Origin: a virus
Strand: one strand, 5' to 3'
IMG/VR virus record: IMGVR_UViG_3300027743_000049
Coordinates: 1-42,519 of that record
DNA length: 42,519 nucleotides
This document shows positions 14,608 through 21,677 of the stretch, piece after piece. The notes beneath the pieces are model-generated. The model did no database searches. It had not been told where the DNA came from and saw only the letters and a program-made list of their open reading frames with translations. Within the stretch, counting starts at the first letter, position 1. Every line of letters starts with the position of its first letter. The position numbers and the translations under genes are program-made.

Positions 14608-15616
14608 GCCTGACTACCAATTTGGAGACTTCGCCGGTGGTCATAATGTCGATCTAGTGTTGTACAACTTGATCGACAAATGGCTGTTGACGTACCTCTA
14701 TGAGATCGCTCGGCGCTCTGGCGAGGAGTTCGATGAACTCAAGCCGTTCCGGTCTTGGCGCGTCAGCACTGAGCTTGAGAAGATGCCGGAGGATCAGACG
14801 CCCGCTCTGATCATGGTAAACCTCGGCCTGGCGGACAATCCGGTCAAGCGAGGCTCAAGCAGTCCTGGCCAAAGCTTTTACGCCACTTGGAGCTACCAGT
14901 TTGGCTGCCTCACATCCGCTAAGGGCAAGAAGGTCAACGCCGCGCCGCGAGCGATCAGACTCTCGCAGATGTACACGACTGCGGTGCGCCTGATTCTGAT
15001 TCAAAAGAGCGATGATGAAGGCGTCCTGGGGATGCGTGATTGGATGGACGAGGGCTACGATGGTGTCGACTCAGAAGATGATCGAACCATCAACTTGTCC
15101 CATACCGACTTCTGGATCAATGTGCCCGCCGCAGCCACTTGGGCCAACGGTCCGATGGAGCCGGTGCCCGAGCCTGGTCCCGACTCGCCGGTTTGGCCGA
15201 CTGTCATTAGCGCCGACGTGGGCATTGAAAAGGTGCCGCTTGACGAGCCGTTCCCTGAACCGGAGCCGCCGCCAGTGCCGATCCCATCTTGGGAGTACAA
15301 CTGGGGCTTTGGCAGTCCTCCGGCCGTGGGCGAGATGCTCGTGGACGATCCTGACTTCATCACTCAACTGCACGTTCACAGGGAGGACAAGGCGGGCGCT
15401 GATATTAGCGACACGCTACTCGCCACTCCCATCGGAGCGAAGTTGACTGTCGTCAATGATGACGACGATTCCATCTGGCTCATCGCAACGGTTGACACCT
15501 GGGAGCCAGTCATGGTAGATGACCAATATGTTCTCTTCCCAATCGTAGTAAACGACAAGGGAGGGGACATGATCGCTGGGCCGGTAACGCTAACAATAGA
15601 GGAGGTAACGGCATGA
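14597..15616 (+). CDS. Tail terminator/neck candidate with C-terminal beta domain
   Basis: 339 aa. The first ~180 residues (DLVLYNLIDKWLLTYLYEIA, a TPALIMVNLGLADNP strand, QSFYATWSYQFGCLT) have the alternating helix and strand pattern of tail terminator proteins, and the gene sits where those are found, between tail completion and sheath. A Pro-rich linker (PFPEPEPPPVPIPSW) joins a second domain of about 90 residues made of short strands (AKLTVVNDDDDSIWLIATV). I do not recognise that domain. The two-domain build is longer than a usual terminator (~140-180 aa), so a fusion is likely. Confidence 0.5.
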   Translation: MASRPDYQFGDFAGGHNVDLVLYNLIDKWLLTYLYEIARRSGEEFDELKPFRSWRVSTELEKMPEDQTPALIMVNLGLADNPVKRGSSSPGQSFYATWSYQFGCLTSAKGKKVNAAPRAIRLSQMYTTAVRLILIQKSDDEGVLGMRDWMDEGYDGVDSEDDRTINLSHTDFWINVPAAATWANGPMEPVPEPGPDSPVWPTVISADVGIEKVPLDEPFPEPEPPPVPIPSWEYNWGFGSPPAVGEMLVDDPDFITQLHVHREDKAGADISDTLLATPIGAKLTVVNDDDDSIWLIATVDTWEPVMVDDQYVLFPIVVNDKGGDMIAGPVTLTIEEVTA

Positions 15617-15786
15617 CGAAGTTCGTGGTGACCAGCCGTCACGCCGAGGATGTTGGACTCGGCAACCTGAAGGAGCCTGGAGAGGAGTTCGACGACAAGG
15701 AGGTTCTGGACGCCGCCAAGCAGCGTCTGAAGGACATGCAGGACAGCGGGGCAATCACTCCCAAGTCGGAAGCAGGAGGTAGCTGA
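15613..15786 (+). CDS. Small protein before sheath
   Basis: 57 aa, ATG overlapping the previous stop (ATGA) and stop overlapping the sheath start (TGATG). Sequence MTKFVVTSRHAEDVGLGNLK, then an acidic helix (EEFDDKEVLDAAKQRLKDMQ) and a short tail. Very similar short ORFs precede sheath genes in other myoviruses in my recollection, but no function is known. The double overlap supports translation as part of the tail operon. Confidence 0.6.
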   Translation: MTKFVVTSRHAEDVGLGNLKEPGEEFDDKEVLDAAKQRLKDMQDSGAITPKSEAGGS

Positions 15787-17207
15787 TGCCAAGACCTGGC
15801 GTCACAGTTGACGTTGTTGACAGTGTCGAGGGTGGTTCGCCAATCCTCGACACCGGCCAGGGCTTCTTTGTCGGGGCGACCGAGCGTGGCCCGGAGATTG
15901 GCCGAGCCGGGTCAGCATCCGAGTACAAGAAGAAGTGGGGCGACCGAGCCGGTGGCTCTGCGATGTACGACTCGCTGGGAGCCTTCTTCGATGAAGGTGG
16001 CTCATCGGCGATCATCTCCCGCGCCGCGTCGGGCACAGGAGCGAAGGGGACCATCGCGTTCGGCACCGGTCTGATTGTCGACGCGATCAGCGCAGGCATC
16101 TGGGGCAACAGCATCGCTGTCGTCGCCGTCGGGGCTGGCGCCGCAGGTGCGCCGATCCAGATCAGCATCCGCTACAAGGGTACGCAGGTGGAGTTGTCTC
16201 CGATCTGCTCAACAACGGACGAAGTGGTCCAATGGGCAGAGCGGAACTCCAACTACGTCAGGTTCCGGTTCGCCGGTGGAGCACAGACGCTGCCGGTCCA
16301 GGGCACCACCGCCGCTCTGACGTCGGGTACGAATGGCGCGGCTCTGTTGCCCGCCGACTACACGACATCGCTTGGTCGGTTCAACTACCAGATGGGTCCG
16401 GGCCAGGTCGGCCTTCCCGGCGTGACGGATGCGACGGTCATGACAGCTCTCGGCAACCATCTGGAGGACAACGACCGGGTTGGTGTCGTCGACCTGGCGG
16501 AGTCTGCCGACCCGATGGCTCTGCTGGCGGCTCGGACGGCGTTCAACGGGAAGCGTGGCTCCAAGCTGATTCTCGCCATCGGCTCGTGGCTGTCCTACCC
16601 GTCGGAGACACCGCCCGCAACCATCGTGATCCCGTACAGCGGGACGCAGATGGGCATGATCGCTCGCGTCGATGCCGGTGGCGATCCCGCCGCTGTTGCG
16701 GCTGGCTCGAACGCGATCAGCAACCGCGCGCTCGGGCTGACCAAGCAGTTCAGTGACGCCGACCGTGAGACGTTGAACGCGGGCGGGGTCACTCTCGGGC
16801 GCGAGATGTACGGTCTGGTGCGTACCTACGGGTACAGGACGGCAGCCGGTCCGGACTACAACCTGAACTGGACGTTCTTCCAGGAGTCTCGGGTTGTCAT
16901 GGCAATCGCGCATGAGTGCAACGCGGCTGTCGAGGAGTACGTGTTCGACACTATCGACGGCCTGAGGCACTTGTTCTCCAAGGTGGAGAACGTTCTGGTC
17001 GGAATCTGCAATCGCTACTGGCTCTCCGGCGCTCTGTTCGGCGCTTCGCCAGGCGAGGGCTTCCGGGTGGACATGTCGGTCAACACGGTCGATACGATCA
17101 AGCTGGGTGAGATCCACGCGGCGGTCTACGTCAAGACCAGCAAGGTCGCGGAGTGGGTCCAGATCAGCATCATCAAGGTGCCCCTTGAGCGGGCGCTCGC
17201 AGCCTAA
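15786..17207 (+). CDS. Contractile tail sheath protein
   Basis: 473 aa. The N-terminal PRPGVTVDVVDSVEGGSP and GFFVGATERGP strand pair is a sheath hallmark, as are the variable middle domain and the conserved C-terminal domain (SNAISNRALGLTKQFSDADR, GGVTLGREMYGLVRTYGYRT) ending with the extended arm (GEIHAAVYVKTSKVAEWVQI) that links subunits. It defines the phage as a myovirus: the sheath contracts to drive the inner tube into the cell. GGAGG lies a few bases upstream of the ATG. Confidence 0.92.
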   Translation: MPRPGVTVDVVDSVEGGSPILDTGQGFFVGATERGPEIGRAGSASEYKKKWGDRAGGSAMYDSLGAFFDEGGSSAIISRAASGTGAKGTIAFGTGLIVDAISAGIWGNSIAVVAVGAGAAGAPIQISIRYKGTQVELSPICSTTDEVVQWAERNSNYVRFRFAGGAQTLPVQGTTAALTSGTNGAALLPADYTTSLGRFNYQMGPGQVGLPGVTDATVMTALGNHLEDNDRVGVVDLAESADPMALLAARTAFNGKRGSKLILAIGSWLSYPSETPPATIVIPYSGTQMGMIARVDAGGDPAAVAAGSNAISNRALGLTKQFSDADRETLNAGGVTLGREMYGLVRTYGYRTAAGPDYNLNWTFFQESRVVMAIAHECNAAVEEYVFDTIDGLRHLFSKVENVLVGICNRYWLSGALFGASPGEGFRVDMSVNTVDTIKLGEIHAAVYVKTSKVAEWVQISIIKVPLERALAA

Positions 17208-17224
17208 AGTGAGGTGAGCAAATA

Positions 17225-17692
17225 GTGCCAACAGTTCCTGCTGGACCAGCACCGACGAGAGAGGACACACATCTCATCACGCTGTCCATCGATGGCGGAC
17301 CCGCTGTCGGAACGAAGGACTTGGGCGTGTGGGACACCAAGGAGGGCGGCGAGGCTGACTCCGAGGAGAACAAGTACAAGCCCGGAGGGATGGGCAAGGA
17401 GATCAGTCTCGGCGGCACCAAGTCGGTCGGCAATGTCACCATTGGCCGGTACTACGACTGGCGGCGTGACGACGCTGTCATCGGCTGGCTGATGGATCGA
17501 GTCGGCAACGGTCGTGGCTCGGTCGGCGTCCAGATGCTCGATGTCCACGGTGCGCCTCAGGGCAACCTCCTGACGTACACCGGGACGCTCAAGACGGTGA
17601 CGCCGCCTGACCTCGACTCGACCAGCAACGATCCGGCGATGCTGTCGCTGGAGTTCACGATTGACGGGGCGGTGGTGAACGTTCGGAGATGA
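17225..17692 (+). CDS. Tail tube protein
   Basis: 155 aa, GTG start 17 nt after the sheath stop with GAGGTGAG upstream. It is beta-rich with SIDGGPAVGTKDLGVWDTKE at the start, a KSVGNVTIGRYYDW strand, and a C-terminal PAMLSLEFTIDGAVVN strand, matching actinophage and Mu-type tube proteins that stack as hexamers inside the sheath. Immediate synteny (sheath, tube, chaperones, tape measure) makes the call firm. The next gene overlaps by ATGA. Confidence 0.85.
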   Translation: MPTVPAGPAPTREDTHLITLSIDGGPAVGTKDLGVWDTKEGGEADSEENKYKPGGMGKEISLGGTKSVGNVTIGRYYDWRRDDAVIGWLMDRVGNGRGSVGVQMLDVHGAPQGNLLTYTGTLKTVTPPDLDSTSNDPAMLSLEFTIDGAVVNVRR

Positions 17693-18222
17693 CCGTCTTT
17701 GAACCACCCACCGAAGTCATGGAGGCCAGCGATTCCCTTGTTGGGCAACTTCGCATGGCGGCGGCTGAGCAGCAGAAGGAACACGTCGAGGACTTCCTGG
17801 TCGGAGGCGAGTTCAAGAAGCAGCTCTGGATTCGGTACAAGCCGCTCGATCCTGGCCCGATGGACAGGTTCTTCGCGCGCAGGTCAGAAGTGATGGGGAA
17901 CCTCGCCGGTCTGAAGGGCGAACTCCCGATCACCGAGCTGAACATGGACCTCATGGCACAGGCCTGTGTGGGGATCGTCGGCGCGGACATCAACGGCAAT
18001 AACAAGGAGGTTTTGGAGGACGAGGATGGCCCCCTGACCCACCTTGACTACCGGGTGACGGAGTACCTGCACATTCCCTGGGATGGTCTCGACCGGCCAA
18101 CCTCGCGGGACGTCATCATGGCCCTGTTCGGGCAGAACGCGATGGCGATCATCGACCACGGCGACGATCTGGCGGGTTGGATGCGCGACCCGAGTCAGAA
18201 GCCCAACGTGGGGGAATCGTAG
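17689..18222 (+). CDS. Tail assembly chaperone, upstream frame
   Basis: 177 aa, starting within the tube stop (ATGA). It lies between tube and tape measure, where tail chaperones coat the tape measure during tube growth. Content: a helical start (QLRMAAAEQQKEHVEDFLVG), a KKQLWIRYKPLDPGPMDRFF strand region and a C-terminal helix-rich part (RDVIMALFGQNAMAIIDHGD). Near the end the reading frame crosses a G5 run where ribosomes could slip by -1 into the downstream frame, producing a longer fusion, as in the lambda G/GT pair. Confidence 0.75.
   Translation: MTVFEPPTEVMEASDSLVGQLRMAAAEQQKEHVEDFLVGGEFKKQLWIRYKPLDPGPMDRFFARRSEVMGNLAGLKGELPITELNMDLMAQACVGIVGADINGNNKEVLEDEDGPLTHLDYRVTEYLHIPWDGLDRPTSRDVIMALFGQNAMAIIDHGDDLAGWMRDPSQKPNVGES
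18210..18214 (+). other. Probable -1 programmed frameshift site
   Basis: The chaperone reading ...AAC GTG GGG GAA TCG TAG contains five consecutive G (18210-18214), two codons before the stop. A GGG-decoding tRNA can slip back one base and still pair perfectly, moving translation from the upstream frame into the frame that continues to 18416. The site is not a classic X-XXY-YYZ heptamer (A-site pairing would be imperfect). The downstream frame has no credible start codon with a ribosome binding site, which favours frameshifting. Confidence 0.55.
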
Positions 18223-18416
18223 GCGCTCAATGGATCAAGGTCGCGGCATCAGCAGCAGTCGTGGGCGTCAGCCCGACATGGCTGCTGCGTGCCGATCCGT
18301 TGGAGCGCGAATTGATAATCGAGGTCATAGCGGAGACCATCAAGTTTGCGGAAATGAGGGACCGCAAGCTTGCCAATATGATCATCGAGGAACTGGCTGC
18401 GGGAATGGCTAGGTAA
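18213..18416 (+). CDS. Tail assembly chaperone, frameshifted C-terminal extension
   Basis: After a -1 slip at 18210-18214, translation would continue GIVGAQWIKVAASAAVVG and add 67 residues, giving a fusion of about 242 aa. The extension is helical (PLERELIIEVIAETIKFAEM, then RKLANMIIEELAAGMAR), like the GT-type C-terminal domains that contact the tape measure. The first in-frame start for this piece alone would be TTG 18177 without a Shine-Dalgarno. The tape measure ATG follows its stop directly. Confidence 0.6.
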   Translation, partial: GIVGAQWIKVAASAAVVGVSPTWLLRADPLERELIIEVIAETIKFAEMRDRKLANMIIEELAAGMAR

Positions 18417-20168
18417 ATGCCCAAGGAAACTATCACAACCCAACTCAGGCTGCTCGGTGAGAGCGCGTACCTGCGCGGGATGTACGCCGCCGAGGCTGCT
18501 ACTCGTGGCCTTGGCGAGTCATCCCATTACGCATCCTCAAAGGCTGAGGGGTTGGGAAGGAAGATCGACAACCTCGGATCGACTGTACTGAGATATGGAC
18601 GCACGGCTGCGCTCGGGGCTGGGATCGCAACCGCAGCTGTAGCGAAGATGGGCCTTGAGTTCAATGCCAATATGGAGCGATCCGAGATTGGCATGAAGAC
18701 TCTGCTCCACTCTGGCGAGGAAGCGCGCAAGACAGTCGCAAATGTGCGCGACTTCGCACTCAAGGCCCCGTTGTTCGGCGTCGAGCAGATGATGAACTCT
18801 GCGCAGCAGTTGATCGGCGCTGGCTACGATGCCAAGAAGATCGTTCCATACCTGACGACGTTCTCGGATACCATCTCTGCGATGGGGCGCAAGCCTGAAG
18901 ACTTGCAGCGCATGACTTACGCCTTTACGCAGATGATGAACAAGGGTCAGATCACGGCCGAGGAGTTGAGAGGACAACTTGGCGAGATTTTCCCGGCTCA
19001 AAAGATCCTTGCCAAGCAGATGGGCATTACTTCCAACGAGCTAGCCAAGAAGCTCAAGGAGGGTGGCGTCAAGGGCATTGAGCCTCTTCTGTTGCTCTTC
19101 AAGGGCATGGAGGAGCGGTTTGGCGGAGCTACCGAGGACATGTCGGAAACGTTCGCTGGCCAGTGGGCGAACATCAAGGAAACTGCCAAGTACAACGCGG
19201 GGGTGCTATTCAAGCCGCTGTTCATGGAACTAAAGAGCCACGTGTTCCCGGCGATCTCAACGTTCAGTGGAGAGTGGATCAAGGTTCTTGAGAACAATCG
19301 CCTGACGGCAAAGCAGAAGTGGCAGGCTACCGGCAGGCTGTTCGAGGTTTACCTCAAGCCTCAGATCGAGCAGTGGGGCAGTTGGATTGAGCAGGCGGAC
19401 ATTCCCGGCAAGTTCTTCACTGTTCTCGATCAGGTGCTGCCGGTCATGATGGACGGCTTCGCAGGCATGGCCCCGAGAGTCGCTGAGTCTTTCCTCCACG
19501 CCTTCATGGAGGCGGATGCTTGGACGCAGGTTCTGACTGTCGGCTTGCTCGCCGCCAAGTTCGGAATGTTCCAGAAGGTTGGCTCACTCGTTGTCGGTCC
19601 GTTCCTCACCGGCTTTGGAACGGCAATGGGCGGGAAAGCTGGACAGGAGCGCATCAAGACCATGGGCGGCAAGTTCGGCACCAAGTTCGGCATGGCGGCC
19701 GGTCCGATGATGGTTCTTGGGATGCTTCCATTCCTCACCGAGCTGACGAAGAAGATTCGGGACGTCATCAACGAGGCTGCCAACAAGAAGAAGTACAACA
19801 AGAAGGAGACACGGCCTCCTTGGGACCCCACAGGTCCAAACGCTTCCGTCGGGCCAGGTTGGGGAGACATCTGGAACTGGTTGAAGGGTAAGGAAGGTGG
19901 CAAGAGTAAAAAGACCATCTTTGGCATTCCATTCGGAGCTTCTGGCGGTCCCATCGGCGCTAACAAGCCGATGATCGTTGGCGAGGAGGGTCCGGAGCTA
20001 TTCATGCCGAAGCTGGCCGGGACGATCATCCCGAACAACTTGGCCATGCCCTCGCTCGCGGGCGCTGGCAATCGTGAGATCATAGTGAACAGCACTCTGC
20101 TGCTCGATGGAAAGGTCGCTGCCAGGTCGGTTAGCCGACACAACGCAAACGTGATGGCTCGGAGATAA
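18417..20168 (+). CDS. Tail tape measure protein
   Basis: 583 aa. The N-terminal part (RYGRTAALGAGIATAAVAKM, then NANMERSEIGMKTLLHSGEE) and the MMNSAQQLIGAGYDAKKIVP to RGQLGEIFPAQKILAKQMG stretch are the conserved tape measure domain. Hydrophobic segments in the middle (VGLLAAKFGMFQKVG, MAAGPMMVLGMLPFL) could cross the target membrane on ejection. The C-terminus has the usual ASGGPIGANKPMIVGEEGPE motif. At 583 residues and roughly 1.5 angstrom per residue it implies a short contractile tail of around 90 nm (rule-of-thumb inference). No muralytic domain is visible; that activity is in the hub. Confidence 0.9.
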   Translation: MPKETITTQLRLLGESAYLRGMYAAEAATRGLGESSHYASSKAEGLGRKIDNLGSTVLRYGRTAALGAGIATAAVAKMGLEFNANMERSEIGMKTLLHSGEEARKTVANVRDFALKAPLFGVEQMMNSAQQLIGAGYDAKKIVPYLTTFSDTISAMGRKPEDLQRMTYAFTQMMNKGQITAEELRGQLGEIFPAQKILAKQMGITSNELAKKLKEGGVKGIEPLLLLFKGMEERFGGATEDMSETFAGQWANIKETAKYNAGVLFKPLFMELKSHVFPAISTFSGEWIKVLENNRLTAKQKWQATGRLFEVYLKPQIEQWGSWIEQADIPGKFFTVLDQVLPVMMDGFAGMAPRVAESFLHAFMEADAWTQVLTVGLLAAKFGMFQKVGSLVVGPFLTGFGTAMGGKAGQERIKTMGGKFGTKFGMAAGPMMVLGMLPFLTELTKKIRDVINEAANKKKYNKKETRPPWDPTGPNASVGPGWGDIWNWLKGKEGGKSKKTIFGIPFGASGGPIGANKPMIVGEEGPELFMPKLAGTIIPNNLAMPSLAGAGNREIIVNSTLLLDGKVAARSVSRHNANVMARR

Positions 20169-20902
20169 TGGCCAAGACGACGAACCCAATTGCATTCGCC
20201 AAGCCTCCCGTTCAAAAGGGTTGGGTAAGGCTTTGGGCCACCGATCCGGACTTTGACATCTACGGTCCTCTGTCTGCGGATACCCCGCACTGGACCGGGG
20301 GCTGGGGAGGTTGGGAAGTTGTTCCTCGCCCCCGTCAGTCGGGCATGACCATTTGGAACGGAATTGAGCCTTTCACCCTTGAGTTCGGGATGTGGCTCGA
20401 CCGGGGGATCATGGAGGGTCCGACTGACTTCAATCAGCGGCGCTCCATCGAGCAGTTGATGGACAGACTTCTGAGGGTTGCGCGAGGCGATGGTGACTCG
20501 CCTCCGTCCCCAATCTACATCAGCGGCATCCCGAGGACAGCTGGTCGCCGTTGGATCATCGAGGCGATGGACTTCCCGCCCGATGGGGCCATCCGTCGAT
20601 CCTATGACATGTACTTGGTTCGGCAGCAGATCAACTTCGTGTTGAAGGAGTACACGCCGCCGACGATGAAGCGAATCCACAAGCAGGCGCTGAAGCGCGA
20701 CCTGGGGAAGATCGTTACGATCAAGGTCAAGAAGGATGACACCCCAGCCCGGATCGCCCGGCGTCGTGGATGCAAGTGGACAGACCTTCGCACTCTCAAT
20801 CCTGGCGTCGTCCACAAGGCGGCGCAGAACCTCAAGAACGGAATCAAGCTCAGGGTTCCGGCGCGCGAGCGACGTGGGCGTGGAGGCAGGCGGGGTAACT
20901 GA
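20168..20902 (+). CDS. LysM-containing baseplate/tube-end protein (XkdP/gp53-like)
   Basis: 244 aa, start overlapping the tape measure stop. The first ~165 residues are beta-rich (VRLWATDPDFDIYG ... SPIYISGIPRTAGRRWIIEA). The C-terminal ~65 residues form a LysM-like module (IVTIKVKKDDTPARIARRRG, then LRTLNPGVVHKAAQNLKNG), the arrangement of proteins such as XkdP and T4 gp53 that join the tube to the hub. LysM can also bind peptidoglycan. The very basic C-terminus (RERRGRGGRRGN) is unusual. Confidence 0.75.
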   Translation: MAKTTNPIAFAKPPVQKGWVRLWATDPDFDIYGPLSADTPHWTGGWGGWEVVPRPRQSGMTIWNGIEPFTLEFGMWLDRGIMEGPTDFNQRRSIEQLMDRLLRVARGDGDSPPSPIYISGIPRTAGRRWIIEAMDFPPDGAIRRSYDMYLVRQQINFVLKEYTPPTMKRIHKQALKRDLGKIVTIKVKKDDTPARIARRRGCKWTDLRTLNPGVVHKAAQNLKNGIKLRVPARERRGRGGRRGN

Positions 20903-21546
20903 TGGCATCCGCTAAGGTCAGATCGCAAGCAAACAAGTACGAGGCCAGTGTTTGGAGGACAAAGGCCGAGTGGCGCAGGTGGGAGCGCGTCGGCATGCGT
21001 CCATCAATGGATCTTGAGGACTTGAAGCTTCGCTGGGTGAGCGATAAAGCCAAAGACCTTGCGGTCAAGGGGGCGATTGTATCTTTGACCTTTACCAGAT
21101 CCATAGAACAAGCTTCGGTCATCACCATGACGTTGCGCGATCCGCACAAGCATATCTTCAGCGAGGCTGGAAAGCGCATGCGGAACAGCTTGAAGAAGAA
21201 GCACAAGCTTGCCGAGCAGCCACTGACGGTAGCTTGGAAACCGATCAACACGCCCGCATTGATTGGCCGCGCCCTGGACATCGAGCTTGATGGCGTTCCC
21301 TTCCGTCTGACGAAGGTGCAGTACACGCACTCAACGGAGGAGGCAGTCCTGACTTTTGAGGACCGCGCCGTCTACTGGCTGCGCCGCAAAGGTGGGAAGC
21401 CAAAGCGTGTTTCCCGCAATGATGCAACGCGCGCTGAGTTCATCCTCAACCTCGTTCGTGAGGTCAAAGAGGAGACAATTCCCTTCGTCTGCCCTGAACT
21501 CCACAAGCGGCAGAAGATCGCAAGGGCTGAGTCCAGTGAGGGGTAG
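20902..21546 (+). CDS. Tail hub protein, N-terminal part (gp27/XkdQ-like), split
   Basis: 214 aa, start overlapping the previous stop. It shows the first hub domain: LKLRWVSDKAKDLAVKGAIV, SLTFTRSIEQASVITMTLRD, a DGVPFRLTKVQYTHSTEEAV strand pair and EDRAVYWLRRKGGKPKR. It then stops soon after PELHKRQKIARAESSEG, where, in my recollection of related actinobacterial phage proteins, the chain continues into a lysozyme-like domain. The missing remainder is encoded by the next gene in a different frame. The last codons (GAG GGG TAG) already belong to the structured element at 21540-21674. So this looks like half of a hub gene interrupted by an insertion. Confidence 0.75.
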   Translation: MASAKVRSQANKYEASVWRTKAEWRRWERVGMRPSMDLEDLKLRWVSDKAKDLAVKGAIVSLTFTRSIEQASVITMTLRDPHKHIFSEAGKRMRNSLKKKHKLAEQPLTVAWKPINTPALIGRALDIELDGVPFRLTKVQYTHSTEEAVLTFEDRAVYWLRRKGGKPKRVSRNDATRAEFILNLVREVKEETIPFVCPELHKRQKIARAESSEG

Positions 21547-21674
21547 CTTCCGGGGGTGCGAGAGGGGCTATTCATCGCCCTGCACAGCGATTCCCCACCG
21601 CGTAACAGGATGCGGGGTACCTCCGGGTACTGCGGGCTGCGCGAAGCCTTCTAACGTAACGCTGGCCTTGTAAA
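21540..21674 (+). ncRNA. Structured element A (HEARO/omega-RNA-like or IS605-type remnant)
   Basis: A ~135-nt segment directly after a GTGA (21536-21539). Visible helices: ATCGC/GCGAT (21574-21578 with 21587-21591) within GGGG/CCCC (21564-21567, 21593-21596); CCGC/GCGG (21598-21601, 21612-21615); GTACC/GGTAC with a TCCG loop (21617-21630); GGCT/AGCC with a 6-nt loop (21635-21648); then the unpaired CCTTCTAACGTAACG (21647-21661, overlapping the last stem) and TTGTA (21668-21672). It shares ordered sequence blocks with 31765-31897. The separation from coding, the paired bases and the GTGA flank recall HEARO RNAs, the guide RNAs of IscB. No IscB or transposase gene is in the window. Strand inferred from copy orientation. 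Confidence 0.6.
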
Positions 21675-21677
21675 TAC

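Noticed and set aside
16209-17270. 353-aa - strand frame opposite the sheath
   Set aside because: Arg/His-rich antisense shadow of a certain sheath gene with no recognisable domain.
19430-20908. 492-aa open frame on the - strand opposite the tape measure and LysM genes
   Set aside because: It mirrors real + strand genes; its translation is Pro/Arg/Ser-rich without motifs, as expected antisense to GC-rich coding DNA, and it has no supporting context.
21541-21677. Group I or group II self-splicing intron between the hub gene halves
   Set aside because: The segment is only about 135 nt, I find no group I core or group II domain V motif, and a second copy lies antisense in an intergenic region. 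Splicing by another mechanism is not excluded, but a known intron class is not supported.
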